Shown: one piece after another, positions 41,527 to 51,880 of the stretch | How the letters are laid out: every line of letters begins with the position of its first letter | Numbering within the stretch: position 1 is the stretch's first letter | Assembly (NCBI GenBank): GCA_001803165.1 | Contig: MHAZ01000020.1 | Span: 24,065-88,064 of the forward strand | Source of the DNA: Stygiobacter sp. RIFOXYC2_FULL_38_25 | GTDB taxonomy: Bacteria > Bacteroidota > Ignavibacteria > Ignavibacteriales > Melioribacteraceae | Length of the DNA: 64,000 nt | Reading direction: 5' to 3' | The notes under the pieces: generated by a model | Seen by the model: the letters and a program-made list of their open reading frames with translations, nothing else | What the model was told of the DNA's origin: nothing | The model's database searches: none | Program-made: the position numbers and the translations under genes

Positions 41527-43188
41527 ATGGAATCTACCGAAACAAAAAAAGTGTCACTCTTTTCCTTCCCGAAAAACTTTTGGACTGTAATTATAATGGA
41601 GTTTTTCGAACGGGGTTCTTATTACGGAGTTCGTTCTATTCTTTCTGTATATCTTGTGTTGGCTGTAGCTGATGGCGGTTTGGGCTTCTCAAAATCAAGC
41701 GTAGGTGTTATTACCAGTACATTTCAGCCAATGCTTTATCTTCTACCGATTGTAGCCGGCGCCATGGCAGACCGCTTCGGATATAGAAAAACGCTTGTCT
41801 TCGCATTTTTTGTTATGAGTCTTGGTTATCTATTAACAAGTATGATGACAAGCTACTCGATGGTTTTTGCAGCTTTAATCTTAATGGTAGTTGGTGCGGG
41901 CACATTTAAGCCAATTATTTCCGGAACAATTGCCCGCGTAACAGACAAAACTAATTCTACACTGGCTTTTGGAATTTATTATTGGACAATAAACCTCGGA
42001 GCGTTTTTGTTTCCATTAATCCTTGTCCCAATATTAAAGCAGTACTCTTACTCGTATGTATTCATAATGGCAGCAGTTGGTACCGGTTGGCTTCTGATTC
42101 TAAACTTTCTTGGTTATAAAGAACCAATTAAACTTGACAAAAGTGTAGCTCAAAAGAAAATTATAAGCATTCTTGCATCAGCTTTTGAATTGTTATATAG
42201 TCCAATACTGATTCTTTACTTTTTACTTGAAAAAGGAATTAAAGAAAAGTTCATTGTTACTGCATTCATTACTATTATAATTAATTTGCTCATTATTTTA
42301 CTTAATCCGACGATTTTATTACTAGAGTTTTTTATTGCACTACTTCTTTTCATTCTATTCTTAAGATTCAAACATCATAGCTACAAGTTGCTTCTCTACT
42401 ATTATTCCTCCCTAATTCTATTACTACTTTCTCTTTTTGTTTTCTTTAATTTCGATTTTCAGGAAGTCTTTGGATACACAGTAATTTTTCTCGTGTTAAA
42501 TTTTTTGATTTGGTTCATAGACTTAAAGGAAAAACAGAATTACTATCCTCATTCAAAATTCATTTTAATGATTGTAATTTATTCCGGTTTCTGGATTTTA
42601 TATTTCCAACAGTTCGATTCAGTGCTTTGGTACTTCAAAGATTATGTTGATAAAACACCAATCAATAATGCTGTTAATGGAATTCTCGGATTGTTCATGA
42701 CAAATCCTAACTGGCAATTTGATGTTGAGCATGTAACAGTTATTAATGCAGGTACAATTATTCTGCTGCAAATTTTTGTTTCCAACATTGTTAAGAACAA
42801 GAAAGCGCTTCCTACAATGATTACCGGAATTGCAATTGGCACAATTGGTATAGCAATACTTGCAATTTCAACACATCCGTTTGTTTTCATTGCCGGAATT
42901 TTCATTTTCTCTGTTGGCGAAATGACGGCTCATCCAAAGTTTATCAGTTATGTTGGGTTGATTGCGCCGGAAGATAAAAAAGCAGTTTACTTAGGCTATT
43001 CATTTTTATACGGTGTGCTGGGCAGCGGAATTGGTGGAATTTTAGGAGCCAATCTCTATGTTCATTTTGTTGATAATCTTAAAAACCCAACAATGCTTTG
43101 GGTAATTTTCGCTATGATTGGTGTTGCAACCATCATCGGACTTTTACTTTTCAATAAATATTTAGCACCTAAACATGTTGATGCATAA
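41527..43188 (+). CDS. POT-family proton-dependent oligopeptide transporter
   Basis: 553 residues, more than twelve hydrophobic segments. The ExxER proton-coupling motif is EFFER (about 19-23), followed by YYGVRSILSVYL. The second signature, SGTIARVTDKTNSTLAFGIYYWTINLGA, is present in parts. It brings di- and tripeptides in with protons. The middle (about residues 215-350) is unusually long, Leu/Ile-rich and hydrophobic (ILILYFLLEKG, LIILLNPTILLLE), adding segments to the normal 12; some POT relatives have two extra helices here, but this insertion seems longer. Confidence 0.88.
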   Translation: MESTETKKVSLFSFPKNFWTVIIMEFFERGSYYGVRSILSVYLVLAVADGGLGFSKSSVGVITSTFQPMLYLLPIVAGAMADRFGYRKTLVFAFFVMSLGYLLTSMMTSYSMVFAALILMVVGAGTFKPIISGTIARVTDKTNSTLAFGIYYWTINLGAFLFPLILVPILKQYSYSYVFIMAAVGTGWLLILNFLGYKEPIKLDKSVAQKKIISILASAFELLYSPILILYFLLEKGIKEKFIVTAFITIIINLLIILLNPTILLLEFFIALLLFILFLRFKHHSYKLLLYYYSSLILLLLSLFVFFNFDFQEVFGYTVIFLVLNFLIWFIDLKEKQNYYPHSKFILMIVIYSGFWILYFQQFDSVLWYFKDYVDKTPINNAVNGILGLFMTNPNWQFDVEHVTVINAGTIILLQIFVSNIVKNKKALPTMITGIAIGTIGIAILAISTHPFVFIAGIFIFSVGEMTAHPKFISYVGLIAPEDKKAVYLGYSFLYGVLGSGIGGILGANLYVHFVDNLKNPTMLWVIFAMIGVATIIGLLLFNKYLAPKHVDA

Positions 43189-43200
43189 AACGGAACGGAA

Positions 43201-44874
43201 ATGAAAAAAAGTATTTCGATTCTCTTTTTAATTTTGTTTACAACAATTTATGCCCAGCATGAAAATGTACCGCTCGATAATGATGTTTATCTTTTTTTGA
43301 AAGAGATGAAAGTGAAAGGGCTTATTAGCGGAATACATGATGACAGTCCGAATATGTCCCGGTTTGAAGTTAAGAAATTGCTTGGTACGATTAGGGAAAA
43401 CCAAAGCGTACTAAGCAATACAGAACAAGGATTGCTTAAAAAGTTTAGTGATGAATTCTGTGATGAAGAAGCCGATAGCAGCAACACGGCTCAATTCTTC
43501 GGAGATGAAACCGGATTTTCAAATTCTTTTTCAGATTTGGTTTCCGGGAAAAACCGCTACATGTATGCATACCGTGAGCCGGAAGCAAGTTTTTATCTGA
43601 ACGTTCTTGGAAGATTTTCATTCGGCCAAACGTTCGAGCCTTCAAAGAACAACTCAACATTATATGATATTGGTTTCCGGTTTCGAGGAACAGTTTTTAA
43701 TCATTTGGGTTACAGTTTGTCGTTGCAGAAGGGCGGAGTTAGCGGCTCTCAAACTTACGCCGTTTTATTTGAACCCCGTCTTAAATATAATTTCAAATTT
43801 ATTGAAGCGATTGAGAACATTGGCAATTACGATTTCGCCGAAGGCTATTTGCGTTATTACGTTGAGCCGGCAAAAGATATGCGGCTTGCTTTACAATTGG
43901 GAAGAGAGAAACTAAAATTTGGCTACGGTTACGGAAGCAAGTTTGTTATTTCCGGCGATCATACCCTGATGGATTTCTTTCGCCTCAATTTTGATTACGG
44001 TGTTTTCAGTTTCACCTCTCTAACTGCTTCTACCGTTGGTACATTCAACGTTAACCGCGATTTGAACTACACAAAATATCTCGCCATTAATCGGTTCAAG
44101 CTAAATTTTCCTAAGCTGATTGAGTTTGGTATTGGAGAGAATATTATTTACTCCGGCAGAGGAATTGATCTGGCTTATCTCAACCCAATGATCTTTTACA
44201 AGTTTGTTGAAATGTCTTTGCAAGACAGAGACAACGGTTCTGTATGGCTCGATTTTCAAACTCATTTCTTGAAGAATATTGAAATCAGCGGAACATTCTT
44301 TTTGGATGAAAACATTCTTTCGCATCTGCAAGAAATGAATTTGTTTTCCAACAAGACAGCTTATCAGATGGGTGTGTACTGGTATTCGCCATTTTCTATA
44401 AGCGATTTATCATTAGTTGCCGAGTACACAAAAATCCGCCCTTACGTTTATACTCACACAAACGAGAAAAATTCTTACACAACATACGGCGAACTAATCG
44501 GCCACAATATCGGTCCTAACTCAGATGAAATTTTATTGAGCGCCGCGTATAATATAAATGATTGGATAAGACTAAAGTGCAATTATCAGTACATTCGTTC
44601 CGGCGAAAACATTTACGATTCCGAAAACCGTTTGGTCTTCAATGCCGGCGGCGATGCGTTTGTTCCTTACCGGATGGATATAGACCCGGAGTACATAGAT
44701 TTTTTGGATGGCGAGAGGGTTAACCAAAATATTTTTACTGCAAGCATAAAAGCAGAGCCGATGAGAAAGTTTTATCTAAACGTAACATATAAACTGATTT
44801 CTCAAAATAATATTTCGCGGAATACGGATAGCAAAACAAGTTATGTCTTATTCACAACAAACTTTGAGCTGTAG
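43201..44874 (+). CDS. Capsule-assembly Wzi-like outer-membrane barrel protein
   Basis: 557 residues. The signal peptide MKKSISILFLILFTTIYAQ is followed by a short helical part (about 25-95) and a long beta-barrel region with alternating aromatic strands (RYMYAYREPEASFYLNVLGR, KFGYGYGSKFVISGDHTLMD, and a final strand TSYVLFTTNFEL). The FGYGYGSK and FRLNFDYG pattern matches the Wzi family, which sits in the outer membrane and helps attach capsule. No capsule genes are nearby, so the role is open. It lies 12 bp after the POT gene. Confidence 0.75.
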   Translation: MKKSISILFLILFTTIYAQHENVPLDNDVYLFLKEMKVKGLISGIHDDSPNMSRFEVKKLLGTIRENQSVLSNTEQGLLKKFSDEFCDEEADSSNTAQFFGDETGFSNSFSDLVSGKNRYMYAYREPEASFYLNVLGRFSFGQTFEPSKNNSTLYDIGFRFRGTVFNHLGYSLSLQKGGVSGSQTYAVLFEPRLKYNFKFIEAIENIGNYDFAEGYLRYYVEPAKDMRLALQLGREKLKFGYGYGSKFVISGDHTLMDFFRLNFDYGVFSFTSLTASTVGTFNVNRDLNYTKYLAINRFKLNFPKLIEFGIGENIIYSGRGIDLAYLNPMIFYKFVEMSLQDRDNGSVWLDFQTHFLKNIEISGTFFLDENILSHLQEMNLFSNKTAYQMGVYWYSPFSISDLSLVAEYTKIRPYVYTHTNEKNSYTTYGELIGHNIGPNSDEILLSAAYNINDWIRLKCNYQYIRSGENIYDSENRLVFNAGGDAFVPYRMDIDPEYIDFLDGERVNQNIFTASIKAEPMRKFYLNVTYKLISQNNISRNTDSKTSYVLFTTNFEL

Positions 44875-45540
44875 TTATTTTATAATTGAGATTTCATCCA
44901 AATGCTTGCGCTTGATTGCCGGTACACAAACGCCTTCTTTGGGATAACCAGCCACAAGTATCATAAAGGGGCGTTCGTTCCCGGGTCTATCAAGAATTTT
45001 ATTTAGAAAACTCATTGGACTTGGAGTATGCGTAAGCGAAACCAATCCGCTGTGATGTAATGCGCTTATTAATATACCGGTTGCAATTCCAACAGATTCG
45101 TGAGTGTAATAGTTTTTAGATTTCTCGCCATTTGATAACACTGCAAATTTTTCTTCGAAGATTACAATTAGTACCGGAGCTTCTTCAAGAAAAGGTTTGT
45201 GCTTGTCTGTGCCCAAAGGCGAAAGAGCGTTAACCCATTCTTTTGGCGCCCGTTCTTCGTAAAATTCTTGCTCAACTACCTCGGCGGCATATCTAATTTT
45301 TGTTTTTAGAATTTGATCAGTTACGACAACAAATTTCCATGGCTGCTTATTAGCCCCGCTGGGCGCGCTGCCGGCTGCTAGTAGGCAAGACTTAATCACT
45401 TCCATAGAGACATGTTTGCTTGAAAAATCGCGAACGGTTCTGCGTTTTTGTAACTCTTCTTTGTAGTCATTTGCCCGTAAGAGCATTTCGCTTTCCGGAA
45501 GCTCAACAAAATTTAACAGAGCTAATTTTGCTTCATGCAT
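44875..45540 (-). CDS. Nitroreductase-family FMN enzyme
   Basis: 221 residues. The FMN-binding pattern RRTVRDFSSKHV (about 32-43), APSGANKQPWKFVVV and the C-terminal ILVAGYPKEG are clear. It resembles the branch near iodotyrosine deiodinase, judging from the GIATGILISALHHSGLVSL segment. The substrate is unknown. GGAGA lies five bases before the ATG. Confidence 0.9.
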   Translation of the reverse strand: MHEAKLALLNFVELPESEMLLRANDYKEELQKRRTVRDFSSKHVSMEVIKSCLLAAGSAPSGANKQPWKFVVVTDQILKTKIRYAAEVVEQEFYEERAPKEWVNALSPLGTDKHKPFLEEAPVLIVIFEEKFAVLSNGEKSKNYYTHESVGIATGILISALHHSGLVSLTHTPSPMSFLNKILDRPGNERPFMILVAGYPKEGVCVPAIKRKHLDEISIIK

Positions 45541-45584
45541 ATGATCTCCTTACAATTCTATATCGAAATGAATTTGTTACAAAA

Positions 45585-47321
45585 TTAGGGATTGGGCGCT
45601 AGAGGAATTGAAATTGTAAATGAAGACCCCTTGCCTTCGGAACTTTCTACTAAAATTTTGCCCGAATGCCTTTCTATAATTTCTTTACAAAGTATTAATC
45701 CCAATCCGGTACCTTGCTCTTTATTGGTACCATCAGTTGAATGATGCATATCTATGCGGAATAATTTTGAAATTACTTCTTGCGGAATTCCAACACCGGT
45801 ATCGGTAATGGTAATATAGGTGCGGTCGGTTTGTTTTGCTTTAACCGTAATACTTCCGCCAAAATTAGTAAACTTAATCGCATTTGATATTAAGTTCCTC
45901 ATAACCACCTGCATCATCTCGAAATCAACAAAAATTTTGAATGAGGTGTCAAATTCTTTATTAAGAGAAATATTTTTGTTTGCAGCATTTGTTTTTTGAA
46001 TGTCAAAAATGAATTCAACTAATTCATTGAGCGAGTATAAAGCCGGAGAAAATTCCATGCGGCCGGATTGAATTCTTGACCACTGAAGTAAATCGCTGAG
46101 CAAACGATACTGAGTTTTTGCTGTTTTATGCAATTGCATGCTCAACTCAAGGAGTTCCTTTTTGTCCATTGTTGCGGCATCTTCAGCGAGTATTTCCGTT
46201 AGTCCGAGAAAGCCATTGAAGGGACCGCGTAAATCGTGAGCAATAATCGAAAAGAATTTGTCTTTTGTTGCGTTAAGCTCTTTAAGTTCTTCCGAACTTT
46301 TAACTAACTCTGCTTCAACTTTTACACGGCGTTTCATTTCTGTGGTTAGTTCTTCTTTCTGCCGGAAGAATTCCAAAATCATCGAAGCAATTTTGCCGAA
46401 CTCTGTTTTGTCCTTTGATAAACCCGTTAAGAATAGAGATCTCTCATGTTCTAGACTTCTAGATATTTTTCTGAGTGGCGCAGTAACGTAGCGAATTAGA
46501 AAGAGAGAAATTGCAATCAGCAAGCCAACGGTAAGCATTACTCCGTTTATCAACTGCCAATTCAAGGCATCTGCAGATTCTTTAAGCATCTCCGAATTGC
46601 CGGCAAACGAAAGAGTTGCAAGAGTTTTTCCCTTATGATCAAATAACGGTTTGTTAATAACTATTGAGTACAAGGAAGATTTTTTTTCTTCCGGTATATT
46701 CTTATCATTAAAAAGAATGGAAGTTGAGCTTGACGTTATCAAATTAAAGTGACGAATATATTCCGGTGTCCAAAGTCTTCCGACTAAAAAAAAGCCGCGC
46801 GGCGGCGTCTTTCTTGCGATATCGGAACTCGGTTGAACGGGCGCAGTTCTTACTTCCAACAGACCGTGTTTGGTGTTAACGAAAAAATAATTAAAACTTT
46901 TTTCCGTTAGCATTTTCACCAGCTCTTGTTTTGGAAGAGGGAATTCGGTTAGTTCTTTATCACCAACAATATTAGTAGAGTAGGCGAGAGTAAAATTTGT
47001 TTTGTAAAGCCACGCGGCATGTGCATTATAAGTTGGCAATGCTGTAGCCACAATTTCATCGCCCCACTTAGTGTCGCTGTTGGTTACGCATGTAACCATT
47101 TCATCCCAGTAAGTGTCGTTAAATGCCCAAGATTCTAGACCCTTTCCAACAAGCGCAAAAATATTATCTATTAGAATTTGCTTGGTTGCCCGTTCTTCAG
47201 CTAAAATTCTGGTGAGTTCTTTTTCTTCGCTTTCTTTAATGAAAAATAAAATAGCAGTGAAGAACAACGTTAGCAGAGTTATAAGTAAAATTATTTTGGA
47301 TTGGGTTTTGCCGATTTTCAC
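45585..47321 (-). CDS. CHASE4-type sensor histidine kinase
   Basis: 578 residues, GTG start with AGGAAAC. Membrane segments at about 9-26 and 245-270 flank a CHASE4-type periplasmic sensor (WAFNDTYWDEMV, AAWLYKTNFTLAYSTNIVGD). A HAMP-like linker, HisKA with His362 in FFSIIAHDLRGPF, and HATPase with NAIKFTN, DTGVGI and GTGLGLILCKE follow. No receiver is attached and no regulator gene is adjacent. Its kinase module is closely related to that of the next kinase gene upstream. Confidence 0.93.
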   Translation of the reverse strand: MKIGKTQSKIILLITLLTLFFTAILFFIKESEEKELTRILAEERATKQILIDNIFALVGKGLESWAFNDTYWDEMVTCVTNSDTKWGDEIVATALPTYNAHAAWLYKTNFTLAYSTNIVGDKELTEFPLPKQELVKMLTEKSFNYFFVNTKHGLLEVRTAPVQPSSDIARKTPPRGFFLVGRLWTPEYIRHFNLITSSSTSILFNDKNIPEEKKSSLYSIVINKPLFDHKGKTLATLSFAGNSEMLKESADALNWQLINGVMLTVGLLIAISLFLIRYVTAPLRKISRSLEHERSLFLTGLSKDKTEFGKIASMILEFFRQKEELTTEMKRRVKVEAELVKSSEELKELNATKDKFFSIIAHDLRGPFNGFLGLTEILAEDAATMDKKELLELSMQLHKTAKTQYRLLSDLLQWSRIQSGRMEFSPALYSLNELVEFIFDIQKTNAANKNISLNKEFDTSFKIFVDFEMMQVVMRNLISNAIKFTNFGGSITVKAKQTDRTYITITDTGVGIPQEVISKLFRIDMHHSTDGTNKEQGTGLGLILCKEIIERHSGKILVESSEGKGSSFTISIPLAPNP

Positions 47322-47453
47322 ACGTTTCCTATTAGTGCAAATTTCACTTTTTCTTATTTAGGGAAAAAAGCGGTTAGAAGCTACAAATTAAAATTAATGA
47401 ACGCGGAGGTAAGGTTTTTTTTATGCAGCACTGTTAATATTTGAAGAACTATT

Positions 47454-49913
47454 TCATTCATGAATTACAAGCGGCAAGTAGAAAATGAATTTGCTTCCCA
47501 TGCCAACCTGGCTTTCAACCCAAATTTTGCCGCCCTGTCTTTCGATGAATTCTTTGCAAAGAATTAATCCTAAACCGGTGCCGGACTCGCTGTTGGTACC
47601 AAATGAAGTATGGCTAATATCTAAACGGAATAAGTTTGATAAAACTTTGTCATCCATTCCTATTCCGGTATCAATAACACGAATTTCTGCGTATTTGCCC
47701 TGTTCTTCAGCGTGAATAGTTATTTTGCCATCCTTTCCGGTAAATTTGATTGCGTTGGTAATCAAGTTTCTGATTACAGTATTGAGCATATCTTCATCAG
47801 CTAAAACAATCAAATCATTTTGCAATTCGTGCTCAATAGTAATTCCCTTGCGGGCGGCTGTAGTTTCCAAAAGTTCTAAATTCACTTTTACCAGACTTGC
47901 CAGCGGAATTTCGGAGGGGTTGAATTCAATTCTTCCGGTCTGGGATCTGGACCACTGAAGCAAGTTTTGAAGAAGATTATGCGAAACCTCAGCGGACTTT
48001 TTCATTTCCTCCAAATAGAATTTTCTTTCATCGTCGCTTAAATCGCTGTAATCGGTTAGAAGTAAATCGGAAAAGCCGAGAATAGTGATAAACGGATTTT
48101 TAAGATCGTGAGCAATTATCGAGAAGAATTTATCCTTAGTTGTGTTTAGCTGTTTAAGCTCTTCCGCAATTTTTTTGATTTCATCTGAAGTTTGTTTGCG
48201 TGCAATTACTTGAGCAACTTGCTCGGCAACGAACATTAATATGTTTAATTCCCTGTCGCCAAATGCTTTTTCATTTTCGTAATCTTGAACTACAATTACA
48301 CCAATAGTTTTGTCGGAAACTTTTAACGGTACGCCAAGCCAAATAGCTTGTGGCGCTCCAATAAGTTCTACTTCGCCGCTTCTTCTAAGCTCTAAATCTC
48401 CCTGCGCGTCAATCAGAGTAGCTCTACCAATTCTTAAAACATATTCAGTTAGTCCGTTTCCAAGTTTTTTGGGTGCCTGAGGCGGATCAAACTCATCAAC
48501 AAAGTAGGGGAACGAAATCATGTTTGACTTTTCATCATACATGGCGATGTAGAAATTTTTTGCAGACATTAATTTGCCAACAACCTCATGTATTTTATGA
48601 TACAAACTAAACATGTCCGAAGCTGTGTAAGCGTACTCGGAAATATCGAATAGAGCTTGCTGAATTTTATCGTTACGGTTTCGTTCTGTTACATCGCGCA
48701 AAATAGCTTGAACAAGAGTTTTTCCTTCAAACGAAACAGCCTTTAGTGTTATTTCCGCATCTATCAGATCGCCATTTTTTGTAGTATGCAGCCAATCAAA
48801 TCTTTGCGGCACGCCGCTCAACGCCGCACTAATCTTTTCCATTGCCGATTCATGTGAAGTGCGACCATCCGGTTGAAACTCCGGAGAAAATTGATCCGGT
48901 GTAAGTCCTATTAGTTCTTCACGAGAGTATTTAAGCATTTCACAAACAGCCTGGTTACAATCTATTACAGCTTCAGTCATTAAGAACATACCGTCAATAG
49001 AGTTTTCGAAAAGAGAGCGGTAGAGTAGTTCACTTTCTCTAATTCTTTCTTTACTAACGATTTCATCTGTAATATCTCTTGAAACTCCGAATGTGCCGAT
49101 AATTTTTCCATCGGGATCATTAAGAGGCATTTTAGTGGTAGCAACCCAGGTCGTTCGTCCGTCCGGCCAATCCTCTTTTTCTTCTTTGCCTATAATAGCT
49201 TTGCCGGAGCTAATAATTTCTTGCTCATCATTATATGCGGAAATAGCATGTTCATAACCGAACATATCAAAATCTGTTTTACCAACGAGATCGTTGGGGT
49301 TTTGGGCGCCATGCTTCAAAGCCATAGCGGGGTTAACTTTAATAATCTTGCTTTTCAAATCCTTAAAGTAAATACAATCCGGCGTGCTGGTTAGTAAGGC
49401 TTGAAGAAGACTTTGTTCTGCCTCATACTTGCTTGTAATTTCTTTTTGCTCTGTGATGTCTTCAACAAAAGCTACAAGCTCTTTAACTTCCCCATCCACT
49501 TTTTTTACTATACTAACGCTAAGTCTTCCGTATAAAATATTCCCGGATTTTGTTAAATAGCGTTTTTCGAGTTGATATTGAGAACGTTTCCCTTCTAATA
49601 ATTCATTGAAAAGTTTTTGATCTTTCTCTTGATCTAAAGGATGACTAATTCCGGCAATAGATAATTTTTGAATTTCTTGTTCGCTGTACCCGAGCATTTG
49701 GCACAACGCATTGTTTATCTTTAGTATGTTAACGTCACAATCGAATAAAACAATTCCAAAGCCAACATTATCATAAATGGCTTTAAGAAAGTTGGAATCT
49801 TCAGAAACGCGTACTGTAGGTGTAGGCTTCTTAGTTTTGGCTGTTGAAGATTTTTTCGAAACCACTTTCTTTGGCGTCTTTTTCATTGTGACCCCTTTCG
49901 GGTTTTTAGCCAT
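47454..49913 (-). CDS. Multi-PAS/GAF sensor histidine kinase
   Basis: 819 residues from the ATG at 49913. A Lys/Ser/Thr-rich N-terminal tail (about 1-35) is followed by PAS-1 (40-155, SEQEIQKLSIAGISHPLD), PAS-2 (160-285, CIYFKDLKSKII), PAS-3 (290-410, GMFLMTEAVIDCNQAVCEML), a GAF domain (420-580, IGVIVVQDYENEKAFGDREL), HisKA with His602 in IIAHDLKNPF, and HATPase with GTGLGLILCKEFIER. No membrane segment, so it is a cytoplasmic sensor. It is co-oriented with the related CHASE4 kinase 132 bp downstream. No regulator is encoded nearby. Confidence 0.94.
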   Translation of the reverse strand: MAKNPKGVTMKKTPKKVVSKKSSTAKTKKPTPTVRVSEDSNFLKAIYDNVGFGIVLFDCDVNILKINNALCQMLGYSEQEIQKLSIAGISHPLDQEKDQKLFNELLEGKRSQYQLEKRYLTKSGNILYGRLSVSIVKKVDGEVKELVAFVEDITEQKEITSKYEAEQSLLQALLTSTPDCIYFKDLKSKIIKVNPAMALKHGAQNPNDLVGKTDFDMFGYEHAISAYNDEQEIISSGKAIIGKEEKEDWPDGRTTWVATTKMPLNDPDGKIIGTFGVSRDITDEIVSKERIRESELLYRSLFENSIDGMFLMTEAVIDCNQAVCEMLKYSREELIGLTPDQFSPEFQPDGRTSHESAMEKISAALSGVPQRFDWLHTTKNGDLIDAEITLKAVSFEGKTLVQAILRDVTERNRNDKIQQALFDISEYAYTASDMFSLYHKIHEVVGKLMSAKNFYIAMYDEKSNMISFPYFVDEFDPPQAPKKLGNGLTEYVLRIGRATLIDAQGDLELRRSGEVELIGAPQAIWLGVPLKVSDKTIGVIVVQDYENEKAFGDRELNILMFVAEQVAQVIARKQTSDEIKKIAEELKQLNTTKDKFFSIIAHDLKNPFITILGFSDLLLTDYSDLSDDERKFYLEEMKKSAEVSHNLLQNLLQWSRSQTGRIEFNPSEIPLASLVKVNLELLETTAARKGITIEHELQNDLIVLADEDMLNTVIRNLITNAIKFTGKDGKITIHAEEQGKYAEIRVIDTGIGMDDKVLSNLFRLDISHTSFGTNSESGTGLGLILCKEFIERQGGKIWVESQVGMGSKFIFYLPLVIHE

Positions 49914-50027
49914 CACATCCTCTAATACAGCAAATTGGTTTCAGAACTTAATTCAATATATAAAAATTGATCTAAAATTTATAACCTAATTATTTCACGA
50001 AGAAAAAAGTTTATTGGAATTCAAAAT

Positions 50028-51854
50028 TCAATCCATTACTTTATAAATACTGCTGCTCTCTTCATCAATAGGAAGTTTTGATTCTACGCTGAGCTTTGTT
50101 TTCTCATTTGTTCTAAGATTTAGTAAAATATTTTTTGGTGAAACCATATTGCTCATGGAAGTAAAGTTGGCTTCTTGTTTTGATTTAGAATTATTGATTA
50201 CCACCATAATCTTTTCTGAGCCGAGCGTTCTGAAATAAACGTACACATCATTAGCCGGCGGAAATTGAGTTAGAGTTCCGGTTGCCAGCGCCGGATGAGT
50301 CTTGCGCAAAAACAAAAGTTCTTTGATGTGGTTGAATAATTCGTTTTCGTTTTTATCTCTTCCGGCTTCTGTAAATGCATCACGCTTATCATTGGGAAAG
50401 CCGCCCGGAAAAGGCATTCTTAAAGTGCCGTCATCGTTAGTCCCAACAAGCCCAATTTCAGAACCGTAAAACAGTTGCGGAATTCCGCGCGTTGTTAAGA
50501 GAATATCATAAACCAATTTTTCTTTTTTCAAATTACTTTTTGCAAAGTAGGCTACACGCGGCACATCATGGTTATCTGCAAAAGTAACAAGCTGAGTTGG
50601 ATCTGCGTACAAATAATCTTTTGCAATCACATTATAAACCTGGTATGTACCGCTTCTTCCTTCTGCTAAGCCAATAAGAACATCGCGCAAAGCAAAATCT
50701 GTTACAGCGGGCAGGTTGGAATTAATTTTTCTGAAATGATTATTCTGCTGGTAAGTTGAAAGCAAATCCGAATCTCCGGTCCAGACTTCGCCAACAATGT
50801 TTGTTGTCGGAAATTCATCTTTAACAGCTTTAGCCCAGCGAGCCATATACTTCTGATCGCTATATGGATATGTATCTTCACGGATTCCATCAATCCCGGC
50901 AAACTCCATCCACCAAATTGTGTTTTGTGTTATGTAATTCTGCACAAAAGGATTACGCTGATTAATATCGGGCATAGAACGAACAAACCATCCTTGCTCT
51001 ACATGTTTAATTGTTGCGCTGTCCGCATGAATATCGCTAAAAACCATTTTGTGATGATTTGCGTTGAGATGTTTTTCGAGTGTTCCGTTAAGCCAATCTT
51101 CGGTTGGCAAATTTTTAAACCAAGGATGATCATCGCTTAAATGGTTTGCAACATGATCGAGCACCACTTTCATTCCGCGTATGTGAGATTCTTGCACATA
51201 TTTTTTGTAGAGGGCATTGGTTCCCAATCTTGGATCAACTTTATAAAAATCCGTTGCAGCATATCCATGGTAAGAACGGAAAGTGTTATTCTCAATAACC
51301 GGCGTAAGCCATGTTGTAGTAATACCAAGGTTTTTAAGATAATCCAACTTATTGATAACACCTTGCAAATCACCGCCGGCTCTTCCCTGTCCATGTATCT
51401 TTTGCATGTTATCCGAGTAACCGGCAACCGAATCGTTTGTTACATCGCCGTTGGCAAACCGATCCGGCATGATTAAGTAGATAACATCGGTTTGAGTAAA
51501 GCCCTTAAAACGGTTTGCTGCATCTTCACGTTTTAGAATTGGAAAAGTGAAAGAAGATTCTTCTTTGCCCTTTCTTAGTATAAGCCGGTAATCCTTTGGT
51601 GTAAGATTGTTCGGGATTTCAATATCTATAAAAGCATAAGATGTATTTTTGATTTTGTGAACTTTGGTTACTTTTATTTTAGAATCATCAAAACGGGCTG
51701 ATACATTATTTAGATTGTTACCGTAAAGCATCAGCTGAATTTTGTTGTGCTTCATTCCAACCCACCAATTCGGAGGATCAATTCTGTTGATGGAAATGCT
51801 TTGAGCCAACGTTACAACAGAAAAAAATAGAAGAGCAGCAAAAATTCTTTTCAT
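50028..51854 (-). CDS. Periplasmic GH13 alpha-amylase / cyclomaltodextrinase-like
   Basis: 608 residues. The signal peptide (about 1-17) is followed by an N-terminal cyclomaltodextrinase-type domain (ISINRIDPPNWWVGMKHNKI) and a GH13 barrel with all four regions: DHVANH, GIREDTYPY (nucleophile Asp), GEVWTG (acid Glu) and FADNHDVPR. A beta-rich C-terminal domain closes it. It hydrolyses alpha-1,4-glucans or cyclodextrins outside the cytoplasm. A second, secreted GH13 is encoded at 61314. The gene starts 27 bp after the DUF5686 gene. Confidence 0.93.
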   Translation of the reverse strand: MKRIFAALLFFSVVTLAQSISINRIDPPNWWVGMKHNKIQLMLYGNNLNNVSARFDDSKIKVTKVHKIKNTSYAFIDIEIPNNLTPKDYRLILRKGKEESSFTFPILKREDAANRFKGFTQTDVIYLIMPDRFANGDVTNDSVAGYSDNMQKIHGQGRAGGDLQGVINKLDYLKNLGITTTWLTPVIENNTFRSYHGYAATDFYKVDPRLGTNALYKKYVQESHIRGMKVVLDHVANHLSDDHPWFKNLPTEDWLNGTLEKHLNANHHKMVFSDIHADSATIKHVEQGWFVRSMPDINQRNPFVQNYITQNTIWWMEFAGIDGIREDTYPYSDQKYMARWAKAVKDEFPTTNIVGEVWTGDSDLLSTYQQNNHFRKINSNLPAVTDFALRDVLIGLAEGRSGTYQVYNVIAKDYLYADPTQLVTFADNHDVPRVAYFAKSNLKKEKLVYDILLTTRGIPQLFYGSEIGLVGTNDDGTLRMPFPGGFPNDKRDAFTEAGRDKNENELFNHIKELLFLRKTHPALATGTLTQFPPANDVYVYFRTLGSEKIMVVINNSKSKQEANFTSMSNMVSPKNILLNLRTNEKTKLSVESKLPIDEESSSIYKVMD

Positions 51855-51880
51855 TTCATCCTCTTTCTTGGTTCTGAATG

